A stretch of 10,107 bases of DNA. Source: an uncultured Bdellovibrio sp. GTDB lineage: Bacteria > Bdellovibrionota > Bdellovibrionia > Bdellovibrionales > Bdellovibrionaceae. The notes under the pieces were generated by a model that worked only from the letters and a program-made list of their open reading frames with translations, had not been told where the DNA came from and searched no databases. Below, one piece after another: positions 5,554-10,107 of the stretch. A program made the position numbers and the translations under genes. Every line of letters begins with the position of its first letter. Positions within the stretch are counted from its first letter, which is position 1. The stretch spans positions 1 through 10,107 of the forward strand of contig CAMLMF010000054.1 of assembly GCA_946480995.1 (NCBI GenBank), read 5' to 3'.

Positions 5554-6156
5554 CTACCACATGATAGAGAAAGCCAAGATATCTGCTTCGATCGCGAAGT
5601 CGATATCGCCGCGTTTTACCAAGCGAACTTCAGGGCTGAAAGAAACGTTTTTCAACCAAGCAAAACGTTTACCACCACCGATGAACAAGCCAACTTTGTT
5701 TTCATAGTCAGATGAATCATCTTTAAGGGCAGAGTAAAGACCTACACCCGCTTTAGCAAAAATAGAATTCGCTAAGTCGCTTTGTAAGTTGTAAACACCA
5801 ACGCCGATTGCTTCAATGCGAGTAGCACTTTTGCCTGAGGCGCTGAATTCTTTAGATGTGTTGATGAATGAAGCAGTAAAGCCGTACTGCATATTGTTCT
5901 GCCAGTAGCGAAGGTAAGAACCTGTCAAAGTCAGAACACTGCCTGTATTACAGTCTTTACAAGCTTTGTAAGAAGCAAAGCCACCTTGAGTTTGCAAACC
6001 CACGATGATTTCGTTTGTATAAGCAGAACTATAAGACATCGCAGCCGGTGCGGTGTTCGTGTAAGTAGGTGCTGTTGTGTTACGAGATTTCGGTCCTTGG
6101 GCATTTGCAGAAACTGCTAAGCCTAACATCAAGAACAAAACTGATACCAATTTCAT
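5554..6156 (-). CDS. Small outer-membrane beta-barrel protein
   Basis: Using the ATG at 6156 (AAAAGGAG six bases upstream) the protein has 200 residues. A typical signal peptide, MKLVSVLFLMLGLAVSANA, is cleaved before Gln20. A Thr/Ala/Pro/Ser-rich stretch (about 21-46) is followed by about eight alternating beta-strands, for example IVGLQTQGGFASY, SVLTLTGSYLRYW, YGFTASFI and VGLFIGGGKRF. The chain ends in ...FSIMW, with the C-terminal aromatic residue typical of outer-membrane barrels. Size and strand number suit an 8-strand OmpA/OmpW/OprF-like barrel; no specific family is recognised. An unusual CxxC (Cys66-Lys-Asp-Cys69) sits in a polar segment between early strands, probably an exposed loop. 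The frame extends to 6201 but the SD and signal peptide fix the shorter start. The gene lies 62 bases behind the helicase gene, on the same strand, without a terminator between. Confidence 0.82.
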   Translation of the reverse strand: MKLVSVLFLMLGLAVSANAQGPKSRNTTAPTYTNTAPAAMSYSSAYTNEIIVGLQTQGGFASYKACKDCNTGSVLTLTGSYLRYWQNNMQYGFTASFINTSKEFSASGKSATRIEAIGVGVYNLQSDLANSIFAKAGVGLYSALKDDSSDYENKVGLFIGGGKRFAWLKNVSFSPEVRLVKRGDIDFAIEADILAFSIMW

Positions 6157-6161
6157 TGTAA

Positions 6162-6208
6162 ACTCCTTTTGTTTGCTAAGCGATAATTCAGCGGCTTGCA
6201 AAAGGAGT
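6162..6208 (-). promoter_or_regulatory. Inverted repeat containing the whole SD of the barrel gene
   Basis: ACTCCTTTTG (6162-6171) and CAAAAGGAGT (6199-6208) are a perfect 10-bp inverted repeat with a 27-base loop. In minus-strand RNA the 3' arm is CAAAAGGAGT, which contains the full SD AAAAGGAG (6163-6170). If both arms are transcribed, the SD would be buried. Only transcripts that begin upstream, such as read-through from the helicase gene, would contain both arms. Confidence 0.6.
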
Positions 6209-6211
6209 CAA
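6183..6211 (-). promoter_or_regulatory. Candidate sigma70-type promoter of the small barrel gene
   Basis: On the minus strand TTGACT (6206-6211) and AATTAT (6183-6188) are separated by 17 bases, matching the -35 and -10 consensus at 5 and 4 of 6 positions. Transcription would start near 6175, past the upstream arm of the SD-masking repeat. The -35 box overlaps that arm. Confidence 0.4.
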
Positions 6212-6218
6212 CGTCAGA

Positions 6219-8519
6219 CTAGATGCGTTCTAAACGCGCATACTTCACAACGAATTTTTTAACAGTATTGTCGGTGAACATGACGCTCACCTTGAAGTTC
6301 TCGCCGGTGCCTTCGGTCGCATAGACCGTTCCCGCGCCGAAAGTAGGGTGACGCACGCGCATACCCTTGCTAAACGGAGCTCCGCCACCTGAAGAATCAC
6401 CTTCGTAATCTGGGAAAGCTTGGGCCTCATCAAAACTGTCACTATTGCGCGCGCGGTTGCGATCTGCACTTGAAGCACCCCAGCGCGGACGGCCAAAGTT
6501 TTCTTCATCGTCGTAAGAACTGCTGCCATATTTAGAAACAAAGCGCAAACCTTCTGAAGAGGTCTTAAACTCAACCAGTTCCTCGGGGATTTCCTTTATA
6601 AAGCGTGATGGTGGGTTGAATTGCTCCTGCCCCCACACGCGGCGCATTTTGGTGTAAGTCAGCCATAATTTCTGACGGGCGCGAGTCATGCCAACGTACG
6701 CTAAGCGACGTTCTTCTTGCACGTCCTCTTCGCCATCACCCGTGTCTAGGCTGCGGGCGCTCGGGAAAAGATTTTCTTCCATGCCGACGACAAAGACATA
6801 GGGAAACTCAAGGCCTTTGGAAATATGCAAAGTCATCATGGTCACAGAGTTCTGTTCTTGGTCCAAAGAGTCGACGTCATTGACCAAGGCCATTTCCTCA
6901 AGGAAGCTTGTCAAAGTCGCTTCTTCGCCGCGCTCTTTGGCGAACTGCGCGATGGCATTGTCTAACTCTTCTAAGTTTTCAATGCGCGCTTGCGCTTCAG
7001 GGGATTCGTCTTTTTTCAAAGCCGTCAGGTATTCTGAGCGATCCAAAACGATGTGATAAAAATCGACCAACTTGAACGAAGTCGCGCTGCCTTGTAATTC
7101 GTCCATCAACGTCAGGAAACGACGAACCTTGCCGGTGGTGCCAGCATTGAATAAACGCTCATCGCAGGCTTTTTGTGCGGCAATGTACATGCTGATGTTG
7201 TGTTGGGCTGCGTACTCTTCAATTTTTTCGATGGTCGTTTTGCCAATTCCGCGGGCCGGCACATTGATGATGCGTTTTAACGCGATATCGTCAGCAGGAT
7301 TGATCGCTAGCTTCATGAATGAAAGCATGTCTTTGATCTCCATGCGTTCATAGAAACGCACACCGCCGACTAAGCGGTAAGGGATGCCCAAAGTTCTTAA
7401 TTGTTCTTCCAGTACGCGGGACTGCGCATTCGTGCGATAGAAGATGGCGTAATCGTTGTACGATCCGCTGCCTTCATTGATCATCGTCTGAATTGTTTTT
7501 GCGACAAAGCGAGCTTCGTCATATTCATTTTTTTCTTCGCGCACTTGAATTAAATCACCCGAATCATTCGAGGTGAACAAAGTCTTATCTTTGCGCTCTG
7601 AATTGTTTTTAATCACGGCCGTGGCCGCATTGACGATGTTGGCACTGGAGCGATAATTTTCTTCTAGCTTAATAACTTTGGCTTCCGGGAAGTCTTTTTC
7701 AAAATCCAGGATGTTTTTAATATCCGCACCACGCCAGCTATAAATCGACTGATCTTCGTCACCGACCACGCACAAGTTGCGATGCGCTTTTGCCAGCATT
7801 TGTACGATAAGATATTGAATGTGATTGGTGTCTTGGTACTCATCCACCATGATAAAGCGAAACTTTTCCTGATACATTTTTAAAACATCAGGGTACATGC
7901 GGAACAGTTCATAGGTTTTCATCAAAAGGTCATCGAAGTCCAAGCTGTTGGCTTTTTTCATTTCTCTTTCGTAGGCTTTGTACACCTCAACCGTTTTTGC
8001 GTCTAACAAGCGGCGCGAATTTTTCTCCAGCCCTTCCGGAGTCAGGCCCAACATTTTTGCTTGGCTGATGCGGCTTTGAAAGTTTTTTGGCGGATACATC
8101 TTGTCGTTGATGTCTAAGGCCGCCATGACTTTTTTAATTTGGCTTAATGAATCCGAAGAATCGTAAATCCCGAAGAACGGTTTATAGTCTAACAGAGTCA
8201 GATGCTGGCGCAGCACGCGCACGCAAAAGCTATGGAAAGTATTGATCCAAAGTTGGGAATGAACTCGCGCGCCGAGGTCGGCTAAGATCTTGTACATACG
8301 ATGTTCCATCTCTTTGGCGGCCTTGTTGGTAAAGGTCACGCAAAGGACTTCATCCGGGGAGGCAATGCCTTGGCCGATGATGTTGGCCATGCGATGGGTC
8401 AGTACTCGCGTTTTCCCAGAACCCGCACCCGCCAAAATAAGCAGAGGACCTTCGAAGGTTTCAACGGCTTCTTTTTGTGGAGGGTTTAGGTTTTTCGTAA
8501 CAAATTCAAGTACATCCAT
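6219..8519 (-). CDS. pcrA: UvrD/PcrA-type ATP-dependent 3'-5' DNA helicase
   Basis: A superfamily 1A helicase of 766 residues that unwinds DNA in excision repair and replication restart. Motifs in order: Q-motif LNPPQKEAV (11-19), Walker A AGAGSGKT (30-37), motif Ia VTFTNKAAKEM (61-71), motif II VDEYQD (225-230), motif III GDEDQSIYSWRG (253-264), NYRSS (288-292), a PcrA-like ARGIGKTTIEKIEEYA (422-437), motif V MTLHISKGLEF (562-572) and motif VI YVGMTRAR (608-615). A Ser/Arg/Gly-rich linker (about 665-715) leads to a C-terminal Tudor-like domain (about 716-766, GMRVRHPTFGAGTV...), which in PcrA/UvrD binds RNA polymerase for transcription-coupled repair. Length is close to the family norm. ATG at 8519 is chosen because the Q-motif begins there; a TTG at 8579 would add 20 atypical residues. 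GGAAAG six bases upstream is a modest SD. The uvrD and pcrA names cannot be separated by sequence alone. Confidence 0.95.
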   Translation of the reverse strand: MDVLEFVTKNLNPPQKEAVETFEGPLLILAGAGSGKTRVLTHRMANIIGQGIASPDEVLCVTFTNKAAKEMEHRMYKILADLGARVHSQLWINTFHSFCVRVLRQHLTLLDYKPFFGIYDSSDSLSQIKKVMAALDINDKMYPPKNFQSRISQAKMLGLTPEGLEKNSRRLLDAKTVEVYKAYEREMKKANSLDFDDLLMKTYELFRMYPDVLKMYQEKFRFIMVDEYQDTNHIQYLIVQMLAKAHRNLCVVGDEDQSIYSWRGADIKNILDFEKDFPEAKVIKLEENYRSSANIVNAATAVIKNNSERKDKTLFTSNDSGDLIQVREEKNEYDEARFVAKTIQTMINEGSGSYNDYAIFYRTNAQSRVLEEQLRTLGIPYRLVGGVRFYERMEIKDMLSFMKLAINPADDIALKRIINVPARGIGKTTIEKIEEYAAQHNISMYIAAQKACDERLFNAGTTGKVRRFLTLMDELQGSATSFKLVDFYHIVLDRSEYLTALKKDESPEAQARIENLEELDNAIAQFAKERGEEATLTSFLEEMALVNDVDSLDQEQNSVTMMTLHISKGLEFPYVFVVGMEENLFPSARSLDTGDGEEDVQEERRLAYVGMTRARQKLWLTYTKMRRVWGQEQFNPPSRFIKEIPEELVEFKTSSEGLRFVSKYGSSSYDDEENFGRPRWGASSADRNRARNSDSFDEAQAFPDYEGDSSGGGAPFSKGMRVRHPTFGAGTVYATEGTGENFKVSVMFTDNTVKKFVVKYARLERI

Positions 8520-8560
8520 GGGGGTCTTTCCGCTTCTGGTTGCTGGTCGCAAGTGTCGAA

Positions 8561-8589
8561 ACTTTAGTGAGACTGACAAAGTTTGTCTA
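8561..8589 (-). promoter_or_regulatory. Weak candidate promoter for the helicase gene
   Basis: On the minus strand TAGACA (8584-8589) and TAAAGT (8561-8566) are 17 bases apart and match the consensus at 5 and 4 positions. The -35 overlaps the palindrome GACAAAGTTTGTC (8575-8587). No Bdellovibrio-type LexA box (TTACnnnGTAA) was seen here. Confidence 0.25.
8575..8587. repeat. 13-bp palindrome in the helicase/lipoprotein divergent region
   Basis: GACAAAGTTTGTC is a perfect inverted repeat of two 6-bp arms around one central base. Its spacing on the DNA helix suits a dimeric repressor operator. It lies between two divergent genes and overlaps the candidate -35 of the helicase gene. No cognate regulator is in the window. 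Confidence 0.35.
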
Positions 8590-8603
8590 TCCCCAAGTTT
8601 TCA

Positions 8604-8632
8604 TTGAGATTTTTGCGATAATTAACTATAAA
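8604..8632 (+). promoter_or_regulatory. Sigma70-type promoter of the lipoprotein peptidase gene
   Basis: TTGAGA (8604-8609), a 17-base AT-rich spacer and TATAAA (8627-8632) each match the consensus at 5 of 6 positions. Transcription would begin near 8639, giving a leader of about 55 bases to the GTG at 8695. Confidence 0.7.
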
Positions 8633-8683
8633 TATAACGCATTAAGTCAATGGGTTTAGCAGCCCTTCAGTTTATAGTTCGTC

Positions 8684-8690
8684 GAGAGGA
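8684..8690 (+). promoter_or_regulatory. Shine-Dalgarno GAGAGGA that selects the GTG start at 8695
   Basis: GAGAGGA ends four bases before GTG 8695. The alternative in-frame ATG at 8650 has no SD and lies only about ten bases from the predicted transcription start, so the GTG is preferred. Confidence 0.7.
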
Positions 8691-8694
8691 ATTT

Positions 8695-10059
8695 GTGAAG
8701 CCCGTTTTTGCCCGGTTCATAGCAGCATTTATGGCATCAGTGGTCTTAGGGGCTTGCTCCTCGGAACCCAATGCTGTGGATCATGACGGCAGCATCCGGG
8801 TTTTGACCCCCAGTTCAGATTCTCAAGGAAAATACACTCTGCAAATGCTGACTTTGCAAGGAGTCACGGATCTGCAACAGATGGCCGGGCAGTTTGCGCG
8901 CTTTTTTCTAAGTCCGCGTATTATCGATAATCACCTTGATGGGCCGGCTCCGCAAACTCGCTTTGTGCGCAATCAAGATGGCGAGTACATCCCATCCAAC
9001 GAAATGACCCAGCAGTTGTCGGCGGTTTACTATCACATGCAACAACTTGCGAATATCGATAAAGAGATGGGAGTGGGCGAGATCAACCACTGGCCCCGCG
9101 ATATCGGTGTTGCTGTTCGTATCAAAGGTGTTCCAAGTAATAATGCGTTTTATGATGGCGTTACGGATTCGATGCTTTTTGTTCCTTACACCAAAGACGA
9201 AATGCCCATCGCCATCAATGGCGGCATCTTGGCCCATGAACATTTCCATTCATTATTTTTTAAAATAGTTATGCCGGATTCTCCTTACCGTGGGGGAGTC
9301 CACGATCGCAGTGATTTCTTAAAAGAAACGGGGATCGTCGAGGAGCTTTCGCAACGAAAAAAATTGGATGTTCTGCCGTTTGATCGCGACTACGTAAAAG
9401 TGGATAAGGACAGCTTGCACTTTTATTATCATCTGGCATTGATGCGTGGCCTGAATGAAGGCTTAGCCGACTTTTGGGGTTGGATGTATTCAGGTGATCC
9501 CGATTTTATCGCGCAATCCTTACCCAGCGAAAAAAGCCGCCGTTCCCTGCGTGTTGACGAAGAAGCGACCGTTAACTTTTTGTCTAGCATGGAAAGTCTG
9601 CAGCGCTCTATCAAGCAAGCCTTCACTCTTGAAAATGAAGACAAATCCAAGGTGCGCAACTTCGCCATTGGTCATGCTTACACGTTGGCGTCGCAGTACT
9701 CGCGAGTCCTAAAAAGATTCACCGACATCTATCGAAAAGAGCGTGCGATCGAAGATATGCAAGCACGTAAAGAAATCGCGAAAACTATATTGGCGATGCT
9801 TCCGCAGATGCACACTGACTTTGCCCAGCTTGGGGAAAATTATTATTCTCCGGTTCTATTTCTTGAAAGGTTCGTAGCAGCGCTGAATGGGAACCTGCAG
9901 GAAAAAGAATGTCTTTACCTTACGCAAGTCATGGTGAATTCATCTGAAGAGTCCGATATCAAATATTCTTGTAAGAATGAATCTGGCTGGAAAATCCAAA
10001 AAGAAAAAATCGTCAGTGAGGCGCCGAAGTCGTCAGTGGCAAAGGGTGTGGTGTTGTGA
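8695..10059 (+). CDS. Lipoprotein zinc metallopeptidase, thermolysin-like signature
   Basis: From GTG 8695 the protein has 454 residues. It begins with a lipoprotein signal peptide (MKPVFARFIAAFMASVVLGAC) with lipobox LGAC and lipidated Cys21; Ser at +2 would favour the outer membrane under the enterobacterial Lol rule. HEHFH (181-185) supplies two His zinc ligands and the catalytic Glu. NEGLADFWG (254-262) resembles the NEAxSDxxG signature of thermolysin-type (M4) gluzincins, with Glu255 as probable third ligand and Asp259 in the matching position. The gap from His185 to Glu255 is 70 residues, against 20 in thermolysin, so an insertion lies between. The C-terminal third is helical and has Cys406 and Cys426, a possible disulfide. 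Family assignment is uncertain; it could be a distinct gluzincin family. It has its own promoter, and its stop overlaps the start of the next gene (GTGA), so the two are probably co-translated. Confidence 0.85.
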   Translation: MKPVFARFIAAFMASVVLGACSSEPNAVDHDGSIRVLTPSSDSQGKYTLQMLTLQGVTDLQQMAGQFARFFLSPRIIDNHLDGPAPQTRFVRNQDGEYIPSNEMTQQLSAVYYHMQQLANIDKEMGVGEINHWPRDIGVAVRIKGVPSNNAFYDGVTDSMLFVPYTKDEMPIAINGGILAHEHFHSLFFKIVMPDSPYRGGVHDRSDFLKETGIVEELSQRKKLDVLPFDRDYVKVDKDSLHFYYHLALMRGLNEGLADFWGWMYSGDPDFIAQSLPSEKSRRSLRVDEEATVNFLSSMESLQRSIKQAFTLENEDKSKVRNFAIGHAYTLASQYSRVLKRFTDIYRKERAIEDMQARKEIAKTILAMLPQMHTDFAQLGENYYSPVLFLERFVAALNGNLQEKECLYLTQVMVNSSEESDIKYSCKNESGWKIQKEKIVSEAPKSSVAKGVVL

Positions 10060-10107
10060 AGCACCTGCACATTCTTTTGCTAATCCAGCTATTTTCTATT
10101 GTGACGC
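10056..10107 (+). CDS. Start of an exported protein, cut by the window end
   Basis: GTG at 10056 overlaps the TGA of the preceding gene (GTGA). The frame is open to the window end and reads MKHLHILLLIQLFSIVT, which is the positively charged start and hydrophobic core of a signal peptide. AAAGGG (10041-10046) nine bases upstream is a usable SD. The four-base overlap implies translational coupling to the lipoprotein peptidase. Only 17 residues are visible, so no function can be named. Confidence 0.65.
   Translation, partial: MKHLHILLLIQLFSIVT

Noticed and set aside
8520..8579. TTG 8579 as helicase start
   Set aside because: Adds 20 residues not typical of the family; ATG 8519 lies right before the Q-motif region.

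Overview
The window looks like a chromosomal segment of a Gram-negative bacterium, most plausibly a Bdellovibrio-type predator (Bdellovibrionota). This is an inference. It rests on the gene style: many small exported proteins without recognisable families, outer-membrane beta-barrels, secreted HExxH zinc proteases, a lipoprotein signal, and near-balanced base composition. No mobile element, CRISPR array, rRNA or tRNA was found.

Layout. (1) 1-1351, plus: 3' part of an outer-membrane beta-barrel protein whose start and most of its signal peptide lie before the window, closed by a strong terminator with a GAAA tetraloop (1423-1455). (2) 1531-2892, minus: an unrecognised membrane-anchored protein of 453 residues with its own terminator (1478-1504). 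Its upstream region (2893-3213) carries no clear large gene but holds three adjacent inverted repeats and a possible 29-codon leader ORF. (3) 3214-4407, plus: a KamA-family radical-SAM lysine 2,3-aminomutase starting at GTG without an SD. It overlaps tail-to-tail by 12 bp with (4) a small exported protein of unknown function (4396-4848, minus). (5) 5005-5496, plus: a small exported HELVH metalloprotease-like protein. (6) 5554-6156, minus: a small outer-membrane beta-barrel, with a terminator at 5495-5524. (7) 6219-8519, minus: a UvrD/PcrA DNA helicase with its C-terminal Tudor-like domain. (8) 8695-10059, plus: a lipoprotein zinc metallopeptidase with a thermolysin-like signature but a long insertion, read from a good sigma70-type promoter (8604-8632). 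(9) 10056-end, plus: the start of another exported protein, overlapping gene 8 by the four bases GTGA and so probably translationally coupled to it.

The genes do not form one pathway. Helicase and aminomutase are housekeeping or metabolic; the rest belong to the envelope. The most unusual signals are in leader regions. The Shine-Dalgarno sequences of the minus-strand genes at 2892 and 6156, and of a small ORF at 2998, all fall in the 3' arm of an inverted repeat that could hide them in mRNA. For the gene at 2892 the repeats and the small ORF together resemble a translation-coupled leader. This is a hypothesis from sequence alone.
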